A stretch of DNA of 64,000 nucleotides from Metabacillus crassostreae (GTDB lineage: Bacteria > Bacillota > Bacilli > Bacillales > Bacillaceae), in the NCBI RefSeq assembly GCF_016908395.1, contig NZ_JAFBDU010000011.1:62001-126000 (forward strand), given 5' to 3'. The notes beneath the pieces are model-generated. The model saw only the letters and a list, made by a program, of their open reading frames with translations, had not been told where the DNA came from and searched no databases. Position 1 is the first letter of the stretch. Every line of letters starts with the position of its first letter. Shown here piece after piece: positions 33,751 to 43,703 of this stretch. The position numbers were made by a program, and so were the translations under genes.

Positions 33751-35064
33751 TTAGTTTTTCTGATAACTCATCATCACACCCAAAACAGCTCCTACAATTG
33801 CGGGTACAAGCCAGCCAATTCCAATGGTGAAAAAAGGGATATAGGAGAATAATTGATTAATTCCTTCTATATGAATGTTAGCTGCTTTTAATCCATCAAC
33901 AACACTAATAATTGCTGTTGCTACTAAGCTATATTGATAAACAATTGGTTTAATTCCAAATGCGTAATCAATAAATGATAATAAAATCAACACGATTGCA
34001 ATAGGGTAAATTGTAAATAATAATGGAATAGAAACTGAGATTAGCTGTGATAAACCAAAGTTTGCTATCGCTGTACTAAATAAAGATAATATGAAAATTA
34101 ATAGTTTATAGCTTAATCCTGGTATAACACTTGATAGATAATTACCACAAGCTGATACTAAGCCAACACTTGTTGTTAAACATGCAAACGTAATGGCAAG
34201 TGCTAGGACAATTTTTCCTAAAGGCCCAAATAATTCATGTGCAATACCAGACAAAATCGCCCCACCATTATCTAAATAGCCAAGACTAGATACACTTGAA
34301 GCGCCAATAAAGGAAAGTGATACATACACAAGAACAAGACCTATTGCAGCAATGATGGCTGCTTTTATGCAAACCTTAGCAATATCGATTTTTTCTGTTA
34401 CACCACGTTCCTTGATAACTGACACAATCACAATTCCGAAAACTAGTGCACCTAAAGTATCAAGTGTTAAATAGCCCTCTAAGAAGCCTTTGAAAAATGC
34501 ACCCTCAATATAATCTCCCTGTGGTTGTTGAAATTCTCCAAGCGGTGTTAGTGTAGCTTTTACTGTTAACAAAACAAGAATAATCAGTAAAGCGGGAGTT
34601 AGAATTTTACCAATACGATCAACAAGCTTACTTGGGTTAAGTGCAAGCCAAAAGGTAATAACGAAAAAGATAATTGAATAGACCAAAAGTGTTAGCTGTG
34701 AATTTATTAGTGCTTCTGAAAGAAATGGTGTGATACCAATTTCATAAGCTACTGTAGCAGTTCTTGGAATCCCAAAGAACGGTCCAATTGTTAAATACAA
34801 AATAATCGGAAAAATCAGTCCGAACATCGGATGTACTTTGTTGCCGATTGTCCGAATATCACTACCAGCTAATGCAATAGCCACAATTCCTAAAAAGGGA
34901 AGACCTACACCTGTGATTAAAAATCCGATTGTTGCTAACCATACATGTTCACCAGCTTGCTGTCCTAGTGCTGGGGGAAAAATCATATTACCTGCACCTA
35001 AAAATAGCGCAAATAACATTAAACCGATAACGAGGATTTCTTTACCGGATAATTGTTTACTCAT
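33751..35064 (-). CDS. brnQ: Branched-chain amino acid:cation symporter BrnQ
   Basis: 437 residues with about twelve membrane segments and the family N-terminal signature LGAGNMIFPPALGQ. Imports isoleucine, leucine and valine with sodium or protons. SD CAGGAGGA. It is divergent from a second brnQ that shares the same fold and motifs. Confidence 0.92.
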   Translation of the reverse strand: MSKQLSGKEILVIGLMLFALFLGAGNMIFPPALGQQAGEHVWLATIGFLITGVGLPFLGIVAIALAGSDIRTIGNKVHPMFGLIFPIILYLTIGPFFGIPRTATVAYEIGITPFLSEALINSQLTLLVYSIIFFVITFWLALNPSKLVDRIGKILTPALLIILVLLTVKATLTPLGEFQQPQGDYIEGAFFKGFLEGYLTLDTLGALVFGIVIVSVIKERGVTEKIDIAKVCIKAAIIAAIGLVLVYVSLSFIGASSVSSLGYLDNGGAILSGIAHELFGPLGKIVLALAITFACLTTSVGLVSACGNYLSSVIPGLSYKLLIFILSLFSTAIANFGLSQLISVSIPLLFTIYPIAIVLILLSFIDYAFGIKPIVYQYSLVATAIISVVDGLKAANIHIEGINQLFSYIPFFTIGIGWLVPAIVGAVLGVMMSYQKN

Positions 35065-35234
35065 ATTGTCCTCCTGAAATTTAACTATTGTAAGATATAA
35101 TTATTATTCTCGTTTTTTCGACACAAAAATCAGTTTAGCACATATTAATCGTGAATTAGTAGAAAAAAATAAATTTTATAAAAACTTTTTCGGTAAATAT
35201 GTAAAAATTTTAATATTTTAGGATAAATTATAAG

Positions 35235-35248
35235 TCAGAAAAATTTTA
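35235..35248. promoter_or_regulatory. Weak CodY-box-like sequence between the brnQ genes
   Basis: TCAGAAAAATTTT resembles the right part of the CodY consensus AATTTTCWGAAAATT, but about five positions of the full box differ. CodY control of brnQ is known in B. subtilis; here it is only suggested. Confidence 0.2.
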
Positions 35249-35332
35249 ATAATCAAACATCTTTAACTTAGCTAGCAATCACCCTTTCACCTTGGTATAA
35301 TTCACCTCATTATACTTAAGGAGCAAACAAGA

Positions 35333-36655
35333 ATGTTTAAGAAAAAAGAACTTATATTTATTAGTTTTATGTTATTTTCCATGTTTTTTGGTGCAGGAAA
35401 TCTAATCTTTCCTGCATTTTTAGGTCGTTCAGCTGGTGAAGATGTATGGATTTCGTTAGCCGGATTCATTTTAACTGCTGTTGGATTACCAATATTAGGC
35501 GTAATGGCGGTAGCGAAGGCTGGTAGCTTACATACATTAGCCATGCGTGTTCATCCTGGTTTTGCGTTTCTTTTTCCTTTATTAATTTATGTATCAATAG
35601 GACCTGGATTAGCGATACCACGTGCTGGTTCAATTTCATTTGAGATGGGACTAAAACCATTTTTACCTGAATCTCTAATGAATCAACCATTCATGTTGTT
35701 AATGTACACAATCGTATTCTTCTCTATCACACTTTGGTTAAGTCTACAGCCTTCAAAGCTAGTAGATCGATTTGGTAAGCTACTTACACCAATTTTGTTA
35801 GTCATGATTGTCGTAATTTTTGTCAAAGCAATTTTCACACCGATTGGCTCGTTTGGAGAAGCAACAGGAGTGTATGCAAATAATTCATTTTTCCAAGGCT
35901 TTTTAGATGGGTACTTGACGATGGATGCTTTAGCGGCACTAGTATTTGGTATTGTTGTCGCAAATACAATTCGCTCTAAAGGCGTAGAAAGTCCAAAATT
36001 AATTTCAAGATATATGAGCATTGCAGGTATTGGCGCAGGAATTTTACTTGCTTCGATCTATGGGATTTTAGCGTATCTTGGCGCATCTAGTGCTTCAATA
36101 GGTCAGCCTGAAAATGGGGCACAAGTGTTAACACTTGTGATGAATTCGTTATTCGGTCAAGGTGGCATCATTATGCTGGGCATGTTATTTACCCTTGCCT
36201 GCCTTTGTGTGTGTATCGGACTCATTATTGCTTGTAGTCAATACTTTACAGGGATCTTCCCAAAGCTTTCTTATAAAAAATGGGCAGTTATTCTAGCTGT
36301 ACTTAGTCTTGTCGTAGCAAACTTGGGGCTAACTCAAATATTAACCGTTTCTGTTCCAATACTAGGGGCAATCTATCCGATTGCAGTTGTGTTGATCACA
36401 CTTGGATTAATGTCACCAAAAGTAAGTAAGAAAGTTTACTTGTTCACGATCTTGTTTACAGGAATATTTAGCGTGTTAGAAACAATAAATCTTACATTTT
36501 TTGCTGGAGCAATGGATTCAGTTTTAGGAAATGTGCCTCTTTACGAACAGGGAGTAGGCTGGTTGGTACCTGCAATAATGGGTGCTTTAGTTGGATTAGC
36601 GTTAAGTACTATTATGAAGTCGGGTAATGATGTTGATTCTGATATTGCTGCTTGA
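35333..36655 (+). CDS. brnQ: Branched-chain amino acid:cation symporter BrnQ (second copy)
   Basis: 440 residues, about twelve membrane segments, signature FGAGNLIFPAFLGR. A paralogue of the divergent gene, not a recent duplicate, since many residues differ. SD AAGGAGC. Having two may reflect different affinities or conditions. Terminator at 36665-36697. Confidence 0.92.
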   Translation: MFKKKELIFISFMLFSMFFGAGNLIFPAFLGRSAGEDVWISLAGFILTAVGLPILGVMAVAKAGSLHTLAMRVHPGFAFLFPLLIYVSIGPGLAIPRAGSISFEMGLKPFLPESLMNQPFMLLMYTIVFFSITLWLSLQPSKLVDRFGKLLTPILLVMIVVIFVKAIFTPIGSFGEATGVYANNSFFQGFLDGYLTMDALAALVFGIVVANTIRSKGVESPKLISRYMSIAGIGAGILLASIYGILAYLGASSASIGQPENGAQVLTLVMNSLFGQGGIIMLGMLFTLACLCVCIGLIIACSQYFTGIFPKLSYKKWAVILAVLSLVVANLGLTQILTVSVPILGAIYPIAVVLITLGLMSPKVSKKVYLFTILFTGIFSVLETINLTFFAGAMDSVLGNVPLYEQGVGWLVPAIMGALVGLALSTIMKSGNDVDSDIAA

Positions 36656-36664
36656 GTGATGTGG

Positions 36665-36697
36665 AGTGAGGGTGTTGGCGCCCTTGCTCTTTTTTTT
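36665..36697 (+). terminator. Terminator of the second brnQ
   Basis: GAGTGAGGGTG pairs with CGCCCTTGCTC (with wobbles) around TTGG and is followed by eight T residues. Confidence 0.8.
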
Positions 36698-36736
36698 AGG
36701 GGTTTTGTTGATTAGTCATTTTTGTGGGAAGGTTTG

Positions 36737-36963
36737 AACATGGTCGATGAAAGAGGCTGAGTGGTCGGAAAAATGTAATGAATGGTTTGCAAGTGATCGA
36801 ACGGCGTGGAAACATGTGAACATGGTCGATAAGAGATGCTAAATGGTTGGAAAGATGTAATTAGTGGTTTGCAAGTAATCGAACGGCGTGGAAAAGTGAG
36901 AATATGGTCGATAAGAGATGCTGAGTGGTCGGAAAGATGTAATAAATGGTTGGCAATTAGAAT
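36737..36963. repeat. 82-bp non-coding tandem repeat, about 2.8 copies
   Basis: Units start at 36737, 36819 and 36901, each beginning AAYATGGTCGAT and, in the first two, ending near ATCGAACGGCGTGG. The period of 82 is not a multiple of three and no ORF runs through. The third unit is cut short after TGGCAA. Function unknown. Confidence 0.9.
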
Positions 36964-37095
36964 TCATTCTCTAATAAAATTTGTATAAAATAACATTTGT
37001 ATCTTGGGGGAACCACGTTTATACAACCAATAACTTGTACAATTGCATAAATAAAAATCCCTTCAATTACTCACTTCCGACAAACCACAAATCAC

Positions 37096-37124
37096 AAAAA
37101 AGCCACCTCAACAAAAGGTGGCTC
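37096..37124 (-). terminator. Terminator of the SEC-C protein gene
   Basis: On the minus strand GAGCCACCT, loop, AGGTGGCT, then six T residues. Confidence 0.88.
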
Positions 37125-37138
37125 ATCTAATCTAATCC

Positions 37139-38974
37139 TTAAACCAAACTCAACATTTTCTCTTCTTCCTCTTTCGCCACATCAGCCACAGTTTTACCAA
37201 GAGAGGATGATTTCTTCCCTTTATCTAACCATTTTGCTAATGCCTTGATTGTGCTTGTGAAGTCTTTGATCACGGTTTTGCTTATTGGGTCATATAGAGA
37301 TGGGAGATCAGCTGTTAAAACCTGTTGCCAGAATTCTTTGTCACAATCATTCCAGCTTGTTTTTGCATGACTCTCTAATATTTCTCGTAAATCGAATAAG
37401 CAGTTACGGTATTTTCTAACTGTTCCTTCTGCTTTTCCATCTGTTTTTTCTTTGAAAAAAATAACAAGATCTCCAGAATAGAAATTATCAACAGTGTTTG
37501 GTGCAAAGCCCAATAGTTCATACACTGGAATGTCTTCTTCCTTTACCAGTGGTTTTTGCTTCGTTTCTGATAAAACAATAGGTGTGTAGATTGTACTTCT
37601 ATTTTCTCCACCTGTTACAAATGGTGATAATGGAAGACCTAGCTCTCTACGAACTGCGTTAAAATCGGCTGAGACAGGAACACTACCATAATCCTTTTCC
37701 ACTTGCACATACATGTTATATTCTAGTGATTGGAGGTAAGTTTCTACCCTTTCTGTTTCACCAGCTTCTATTAGTTCTTGAATTGACCTATCACCTAATA
37801 ATGGGATTTTTATATCTAGTTCTTGTCTAATATCGTTTTGTGCGTATAAAGCGAAATACGGTGCAGTACCTTCCTGGAAGGATGCAATTGTATTTTTCAG
37901 CTCCACTTGATATGGAATGGTTTGTGTATGTGTATCAATAGTAATAAATGATACAGCATTTGAATCTAGTTCACTTTCTAACATGTTTTTAAATTCATCA
38001 ACAAGCTTTTTTTCAAAAGTATTAAACGTTAATTCGTTATTTGTTTGAGAAATTGATCCAAGAACATTTCCGACTAAAACAGGCTTATTAAGTTCGCTAT
38101 CTTTATACTCATGCCAATCCGTAACCCAGCTAGCTAGCTTTTTCTCAAAGTTCCAACTATCAATGACAATTGCTTCCTGAGAGTTAACAAAGCTTGCTAC
38201 AGCTGAATCATTCACTACCTTGTATTTTAAATTGTAATGAGTAATTTCAGTAGGTTTTTGTGGTCTTTCTTCATTTGTAGTGAGAGCTGTAAGTATTTCT
38301 GGAAAGAAATCAACTAAAGCTTGTTCTGTACTGATTTTCTCAGCAGAAACTATTTCCTCTAGTTTATTTGCAGCACGTTTTATACTTTCAGGATCCTTGA
38401 AAATTCTTACTCCATTAAAATAGTAGAACTGCTCAAATGGTTCTAATAGTCCTAATGTACCAAACCAAGGTACAAAGTTCGGAATATTTTCTTTAAACGT
38501 TGACACTGGATATTGCTGCTTCGTGATCACATCTTCAAATAAAATAGCTTCATCACTTTTGTTAACAGCTTGAATAAGCTTTGGCTTTAATGAAGCCCAA
38601 GTTTTAGCCATTTCCTTTTCAGTTTGGGAAAGTCGTGATTCATTTTCGTGAAGAAACCACTCAATTCCTCGGAATCCATTTTCAAATGTGTTAAAAAAGT
38701 TTAACCAATAATCATATATCGCTTTTTCTGCACCTTTATCTTTAATAGAATGGTTAGTCCTATTTTTAAATTCACTATGCAATTGATATAATTGACTTGT
38801 TGGAATAGCTTTCTCAATAAAATCTTTTACTTTAATAACAAGAAAATGCTTTTGCTGATAAAAGCGCTCTTCTTTCACTTCATGTAACTGAATTATATTT
38901 TCTTGCAGCATACAGCATTTTTTATATTTCTTTCCACTACCACACGTACATGGATCATTTCGTTTTATTGACAT
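37139..38974 (-). CDS. SEC-C metal-binding motif protein
   Basis: 611 residues. The N-terminus is a SEC-C zinc-binding motif (NDPCTCGSGKKYKKCC, residues 6-21), as at the end of SecA and in many otherwise unlike proteins. The rest is a long cytosolic alpha/beta protein with no domain I can name. It has no signal or membrane segments. SD TAGGTGATATAA before the ATG. It stands alone between its terminator and a GC-rich repeat. The function cannot be inferred. Confidence 0.8.
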   Translation of the reverse strand: MSIKRNDPCTCGSGKKYKKCCMLQENIIQLHEVKEERFYQQKHFLVIKVKDFIEKAIPTSQLYQLHSEFKNRTNHSIKDKGAEKAIYDYWLNFFNTFENGFRGIEWFLHENESRLSQTEKEMAKTWASLKPKLIQAVNKSDEAILFEDVITKQQYPVSTFKENIPNFVPWFGTLGLLEPFEQFYYFNGVRIFKDPESIKRAANKLEEIVSAEKISTEQALVDFFPEILTALTTNEERPQKPTEITHYNLKYKVVNDSAVASFVNSQEAIVIDSWNFEKKLASWVTDWHEYKDSELNKPVLVGNVLGSISQTNNELTFNTFEKKLVDEFKNMLESELDSNAVSFITIDTHTQTIPYQVELKNTIASFQEGTAPYFALYAQNDIRQELDIKIPLLGDRSIQELIEAGETERVETYLQSLEYNMYVQVEKDYGSVPVSADFNAVRRELGLPLSPFVTGGENRSTIYTPIVLSETKQKPLVKEEDIPVYELLGFAPNTVDNFYSGDLVIFFKEKTDGKAEGTVRKYRNCLFDLREILESHAKTSWNDCDKEFWQQVLTADLPSLYDPISKTVIKDFTSTIKALAKWLDKGKKSSSLGKTVADVAKEEEEKMLSLV

Positions 38975-39245
38975 TTATATCACCTAATCTGTATATGTAT
39001 TTTTCGTTTATGTATAACAATTGTGATTTTAGTAGAAACTTTACATTTGTTCAAGTGGCTGTTTTTGAATAATTAACCGGTCTATTTTTCAAAAGGAAAC
39101 TTTTAATATATGATGAAAAGTGCGCTGTTACTAGAGTTTCATTATCTTCAAATCCCCAGTAAACAATGTGTGCTTACGAATTGTTTACTTTAACTTTTAT
39201 TAATGTTGTTTAGGTTTTACTGTTTATTACTAAAAAACTAATTAA

Positions 39246-39376
39246 GTTGATTGGAGCGGAAGGGTGCGAGACTCCTGCGGGAACAGTGGGACAGGTGAGA
39301 CCCCGCAGGCGTAAGCGCCGAGGAGGCTCACCGCCCACCCAGCGGAAAGCGAGCAACCCTGCAGCGCAAATCAACC
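39246..39376 (+). repeat. GC-rich palindromic Bacillus intergenic repeat, copy B
   Basis: A block of about 130 bases bounded by GTTGATT and AATCAAC, with internal arms GAGACTCCTGCGGGA, GGTGAGACCCCGCAGG, GCGCCGAGGAGGCTCACC and GCGGAAAGCGAGC. Matches a repeat type widespread between Bacillus genes. Copy A lies inverted at 33497. The surrounding gap 38975-39533 shows nothing else. Confidence 0.8.
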
Positions 39377-39533
39377 AGCAACATGCTTAATATGAGGGTT
39401 TTCAAATAAACCTAACTCAATTCTTTTTCCTACAAGATATCGAGTATTCACAAATTATGATCTTTCAAAAATGAAACCTTCAACAACTTAAAACGTACTA
39501 TATACTAGTAAGTTTTCTATAGGAGACGATAAG

Positions 39534-40166
39534 ATGAAACAAACAATAAATTTCTTTATTCAATCATCCGCAGCGTTATTTTCAACGGTTGCCATATGGA
39601 CAATTGGTTATTTTCCATTAGATCAAAGCTATCTTCTAGCAAGCACCTATGCAATAGGTGGAGGAACAGCAGTCTTCTTTTCCGCCAAAGCAATAACGTT
39701 TCAGCAATTTTTAAAGCAAAATCAGCTTACTAGAAAAGAATATCGATATATTAAACAAAATTTAAAGGAAGCAAATCATAAAATCAAAAGATTACGTAAA
39801 GCCCTTTTCACGATTAGAAATGTTGCTTCCATTAAGCAAAATCTTGAGATTTACCGAGTTGTTAGTAAAATTTATTCGATTACGAAAAAAGAACCAAAGC
39901 GGTTTTATCTTGCAGAGCAATTTTATTATTCACATTTAGATTCAATTGTTGAGCTAAGTGAAAAATATGCGTTTCTAGCTTCTCAGCCTAAGAAAAATAA
40001 TGAATTGACAAAATCATTAAATGAAACTCGCAGAACAATTTCTGATTTAGAAGAATCACTAGAAAAGGATTTGCATGATGTTGTCTCGAAAGATATCAAT
40101 CAACTGCATTTTGAATTAGATGTTGCAAAGCTCTCACTAAATAAATCAATTAAGAACGATAAATAG
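39534..40166 (+). CDS. xpaC: XpaC family protein (5-bromo-4-chloroindolyl phosphate hydrolysis family)
   Basis: 210 residues. Two membrane segments in the first 60 residues, then a long helical cytosolic part. Paired with a TelA-like gene 12 bases downstream, the known xpaC-yceH arrangement. The family name reflects an early phenotype; the real role is unknown, perhaps envelope stress. SD TAGGAGACG. Confidence 0.8.
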   Translation: MKQTINFFIQSSAALFSTVAIWTIGYFPLDQSYLLASTYAIGGGTAVFFSAKAITFQQFLKQNQLTRKEYRYIKQNLKEANHKIKRLRKALFTIRNVASIKQNLEIYRVVSKIYSITKKEPKRFYLAEQFYYSHLDSIVELSEKYAFLASQPKKNNELTKSLNETRRTISDLEESLEKDLHDVVSKDINQLHFELDVAKLSLNKSIKNDK

Positions 40167-40178
40167 GAGGTATGAAGC

Positions 40179-41315
40179 ATGACGAACAACAATCAAAACG
40201 AGCTAGATGATCTTCTTTCAAATCCATTTGGACAAGATGAGCTAGTTATGAATAAAACAGATTTACCAAAATCAGCAAAATTAATCGATGTGTTACCAGA
40301 AGAAAATCGTCAAAAGGCAATACAGCTAGCAGAGCAGATTGATCCAACAAACCAACAGGCAATTGCTTTGTATGGTACACAGGCTCAGTCTAAGCTTATG
40401 AATTTTTCACATTCGATGCTTGATCATGTGCAAAAAAAGGATACGGGTGAAATCGGTGAAATCATTGGTGATCTCATGAAAAAGCTTGAGCAGGTGAGTC
40501 CAGATGATTTAAAGACTGAAAAACGTGGCCTTATTTCAAAAATGTTTGGTAAAGTATCAAATTCAATTCAAGAGGTATTAACAAAATACCAAAAAACAGG
40601 TGTGCAAATTGACCGAATCAGTGTAAAACTGGATCATTCAAAAAATAGCCTACTAAATGATATTAACATACTTGAGCAGCTCTATGAAAAAAACAAAGAA
40701 TATTTCCATGGACTTAATATTTATATAGCAGCAGGAGAGTTAAAGCTAGAAGAACTAGAAACGAAAACAATTCCAGAGCTTAAGAAAAAGGCAGAAGCTA
40801 CTCAGGATCAAATGGCATATCAAGAAGTAAATGACTTAATGCAGTTTGCCGATCGTTTAGAAAAACGTACTCATGATCTTGTACTAAGCCGACAAATTAC
40901 GATGCAAAGTGCACCGCAAATTCGCTTAATTCAAAGCGCAAACCAAGCTTTAGTAGAAAAAATTCAATCCTCCATCACAACAGCGATTCCGCTTTGGAAG
41001 AACCAGGTGGCTATTGCTTTAACATTACTACGCCAAAAAGATGCAGTTGAAGCACAAAAGCTCGTATCAAAAACAACCAATGATTTATTATTAAAAAATG
41101 CAGAAATGCTTAAGGTGAACACATTAGAAACGGCAAGAGAAAACGAACGAGGACTAGTTGATGTTGATACATTAAAAAAAGTGCAGGAGCATTTGGTATC
41201 AACACTAGAAGAAACACTCCGTATCCAAGCAGAAGGCCGAGCAAAACGCCTTCAAGCTGAACAAGATCTAGCTTTAATGGAAACAGATTTAAAGAAAAAG
41301 CTTTCGGGGATGTAA
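40179..41315 (+). CDS. TelA-like toxic anion resistance protein
   Basis: 378 residues, all helical and cytosolic, with the TelA family core ([23 protein letters not shown]-type turn, then [26 protein letters not shown] run). Homologues are linked to tellurite, nisin or cell-wall antibiotic tolerance. Co-transcribed with xpaC. SD AGGAGGTATG. Confidence 0.85.
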   Translation: MTNNNQNELDDLLSNPFGQDELVMNKTDLPKSAKLIDVLPEENRQKAIQLAEQIDPTNQQAIALYGTQAQSKLMNFSHSMLDHVQKKDTGEIGEIIGDLMKKLEQVSPDDLKTEKRGLISKMFGKVSNSIQEVLTKYQKTGVQIDRISVKLDHSKNSLLNDINILEQLYEKNKEYFHGLNIYIAAGELKLEELETKTIPELKKKAEATQDQMAYQEVNDLMQFADRLEKRTHDLVLSRQITMQSAPQIRLIQSANQALVEKIQSSITTAIPLWKNQVAIALTLLRQKDAVEAQKLVSKTTNDLLLKNAEMLKVNTLETARENERGLVDVDTLKKVQEHLVSTLEETLRIQAEGRAKRLQAEQDLALMETDLKKKLSGM

Positions 41316-41471
41316 TATAGAAATGGGATCAGAACTCAAGTCTGTAGTTCAGACTATGTGATGAAACAATATAAGTAGAATTGGAAATTGAGTATAAAAT
41401 AGCAAAGGTTTTATACTCGATATCTTTATCTTATTTATTTGTGTATATAAAGTTAGGGGGTACTAATAGGT

Positions 41472-41675
41472 TTGAAGAAATCTATTTTAGCACTTATTAG
41501 TATTTTAATGACAGTTATTATCTATGAATGGATATCGGCTCATTTTAATTTTGAATATAATGTGTTTAGCGACAAATTTAATTTACTATCATTTTGTATT
41601 GATATAGGTATTTGGGTGATCATATTTGTACCTGTCCATCTTATTGTAGAGAAAGCAATATTTAGAAAAGGGTAA
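41472..41675 (+). CDS. Small two-helix membrane protein
   Basis: 67 residues from a TTG start with SD TAGGGGG 11 bases upstream. Two hydrophobic segments (about 3-20 and 42-60), basic ends. No family recognised. It stands between telA and a clear terminator at 41718, which supports a real gene. Confidence 0.55.
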   Translation: MKKSILALISILMTVIIYEWISAHFNFEYNVFSDKFNLLSFCIDIGIWVIIFVPVHLIVEKAIFRKG

Positions 41676-41717
41676 GACAAGGTGGGGAACGGGTCTCTAA
41701 CATAAACAGACTCATCT

Positions 41718-41750
41718 AAAAAGCTCAGAGAAATACACTCTGAGCTTTTT
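41718..41750 (+). terminator. Terminator after the small membrane protein (bidirectional)
   Basis: AAAAAGCTCAGAG pairs with CTCTGAGCTTTTT around AAATACA. The symmetrical A/T ends allow use by the minus-strand gene as well. Confidence 0.88.
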
Positions 41751-41842
41751 AACGTGCTATTAACAGTATGATTTAACGTGTGTTTCAATATAACTTAGCT
41801 TTCCATTTTTTGTTTCCTGCACAACAACATAAGTTTGAGCTG

Positions 41843-42400
41843 TTAACTTTTCACTATTGAAATAGCCTTCTTTACCAATTCTGTTTTGCGTTCTTGTTTT
41901 TGCTCATTATAAATCTCTTTAAATTCTTCTGCAACTTCCTCACTGTAGCCATGCTGTTCAAGCTTCTTTGTTAAGTCTTCATATAATATGTAAAACTGCT
42001 GCTCTGTTTCTTCCTCAATTACCTGACCAGCGGAAGCGTATTTTTGATAAAAATCAACTAAAGAAGTTTTTTCTTGAGTTCTCTCCAAAGTTTGATAGTC
42101 CTCTTTAGCTTCCTCTAATAAAGAATCAATTTTTACATTCGTACTTTCTTGTAGATCCTCAAACTTCATCTTGTACGTAGATTTTATTTCTTCGACCGAT
42201 TTTTCATTATTCACAATCGTTACTTCATCAATTTTTCTATTTGAAAACACAGTACTTACAGGTAATGTTAATTCTCTCTCAATTTGTCGTTGAGCAGTAT
42301 GGTCACTAGATAACTTCTCCTCTTCAGTGATCGCATTACTTCCAATGATAATAATCCCTATAAATAAAAAAGCGAATATCATTAAGCTTCTATTATTCAA
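41843..42400 (-). CDS. Membrane-anchored coiled-coil protein, unknown function, possible 3' frameshift
   Basis: About 185 residues from TTG 42400, chosen because AGGAGG lies 8 bases before it. One membrane segment (about 8-25), then an external charged helical domain (EEIKSTYKMKFEDL, LTKKLEQHGYSEEVAEEF). A longer start at 42445 has no SD. Directly past the stop, another minus-strand frame continues to 41760 with protein-like residues (GKEGYFNSEKLTAQTYVVVQ, then YIETHVKSYC), which suggests that a one-base shift near 41880 has truncated the gene, or that a sequence error is present. Confidence 0.6.
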   Translation of the reverse strand: MNNRSLMIFAFLFIGIIIIGSNAITEEEKLSSDHTAQRQIERELTLPVSTVFSNRKIDEVTIVNNEKSVEEIKSTYKMKFEDLQESTNVKIDSLLEEAKEDYQTLERTQEKTSLVDFYQKYASAGQVIEEETEQQFYILYEDLTKKLEQHGYSEEVAEEFKEIYNEQKQERKTELVKKAISIVKS

Positions 42401-42537
42401 AACCTTAACCTCCTCATATCTCATTATTTTTGTCATTTTTGCCAAGTATTAAACTAAAGATGATCAAGTTGGCATAAAGTTTTTTCGTGCGATATGATAA
42501 TGAGTAGAAATGGATATTTTTTCTAGGAGGCTGTAAG

Positions 42538-43356
42538 ATGACAGATTCAGTAAAATTTGATTTACATACACATCATCATCGCTGTGGACATGCAATCGGA
42601 ACAATAGAAGACTATGTTAAACAAGCAATACAGTATGGGTTACATTATATTGGCATTTCCGATCATTCTCCGTACTTTTATAGTGATGAAGATCACTTAT
42701 ATCCGACAATAGCTATGCAAAAGAGTGAATTTGTTCCTTATATTGAGGAAGTTCTTCGTTTAAAGGAAAAATATGAAGATAAAATCCATGTATTACTTGG
42801 TGTTGAAAGTGATTTTTTTCCAAAGTATATTGATCTATATCGTAACCAATATAGTAATCAACCCTTTGATTATATTATTGGCTCTGTACACTATGTTTCT
42901 GATGTCAATATTTTTAAAAAAGGACGTTGGGAAGGACTAACATCTGCAGATCAAAGAGGTGTTAAAGAAGAGTATTATGCACTAATTGAGCAATCAGCAA
43001 AATCAGGTTTGTTTCAAATTTTAGGACATATTGATGCAATGAAGGGTTTTTATCCTGCATTTTCTGACATTCAAACTGATGTGATCGATAATACGCTTAA
43101 TATTATAGGGCAAGAAGGTGTAGCCATAGAAATCAATACATCTGGAAATACAAAGGATTGTGGAGGATGGTACCCTGCAGATGATATTTTAGAACGAGCT
43201 TTATTTCATAATGTTTCAGTTACATTCGGATCTGACGCCCACACACCTGAGCGAATTTGTGATGATTTTGAGCAGGTGAAAAAAAGATTAAAGGAAATTG
43301 GTTTCCGTGAATGGGTTTATTTTGTGGAGAAAAAGCCAATGAAAACGTCTTTATAA
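42538..43356 (+). CDS. hisJ: Histidinol-phosphatase, PHP family
   Basis: 272 residues with the PHP metal-site motifs DLHTHHHRCGH, GISDHSP, ESDFFP, IGSVHYV, LGHIDAMK and GSDAHTPE. Close in length and motifs to B. subtilis HisJ (YtvP), which removes phosphate from histidinol phosphate in histidine synthesis. SD CTAGGAGG. It is not part of a his operon here, as is usual for hisJ. Confidence 0.88.
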   Translation: MTDSVKFDLHTHHHRCGHAIGTIEDYVKQAIQYGLHYIGISDHSPYFYSDEDHLYPTIAMQKSEFVPYIEEVLRLKEKYEDKIHVLLGVESDFFPKYIDLYRNQYSNQPFDYIIGSVHYVSDVNIFKKGRWEGLTSADQRGVKEEYYALIEQSAKSGLFQILGHIDAMKGFYPAFSDIQTDVIDNTLNIIGQEGVAIEINTSGNTKDCGGWYPADDILERALFHNVSVTFGSDAHTPERICDDFEQVKKRLKEIGFREWVYFVEKKPMKTSL

Positions 43357-43489
43357 AATTGGTTCTTTTTAAAATACTAGGTAGTAACAAAGTTCGACAT
43401 AATGATTAAATTTTCGGCAAATTATGCTAAATTAACTAGACTTTATACCCTGTTATGTAATAAAATTAAATAAAATTGGTAAATTAATT

Positions 43490-43580
43490 CCGATAAATGG
43501 CAAACTTACTGAAAAGTAAGGACGCAAAGCTATGAACCTAAGGTGAAAGAACTATGGTAGTCGAGCCACCGAAGAATGGT
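43490..43580 (+). ncRNA. c-di-GMP-I (GEMM) riboswitch
   Basis: Conserved core GGCAAACTTACTGAAAAGTA, where a GAAA tetraloop closes CTTAC/GTAAG, then GGACGCAAAGCTATG, CCTAAGG, ACTATGGTAG and the final CCACCGA. These match the class I c-di-GMP aptamer. A terminator follows at 43586-43629 and then an EAL phosphodiesterase gene, so c-di-GMP probably controls its own breakdown. Confidence 0.93.
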
Positions 43581-43585
43581 TATAG

Positions 43586-43629
43586 AAAAGAGATATCTTT
43601 TTCCATTCGGTTAAAGGTATCTCTTTTTT
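43586..43629 (+). terminator. Riboswitch expression-platform terminator
   Basis: AGAGATATCTTT pairs with AAAGGTATCTCT and is followed by six T residues, between the aptamer and the EAL gene. Confidence 0.9.
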
Positions 43630-43703
43630 CTTGTTTACATCATATAGTCAAAAAAAGTCACTATTACACAAAATCTATAAAACAACATTGGGTGGGCTAA
43701 AGA

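Noticed and set aside
36737-36963. Possible CRISPR array
   Set aside because: The units are 82-bp tandem copies with no short-repeat/unique-spacer alternation, and no cas genes are near.
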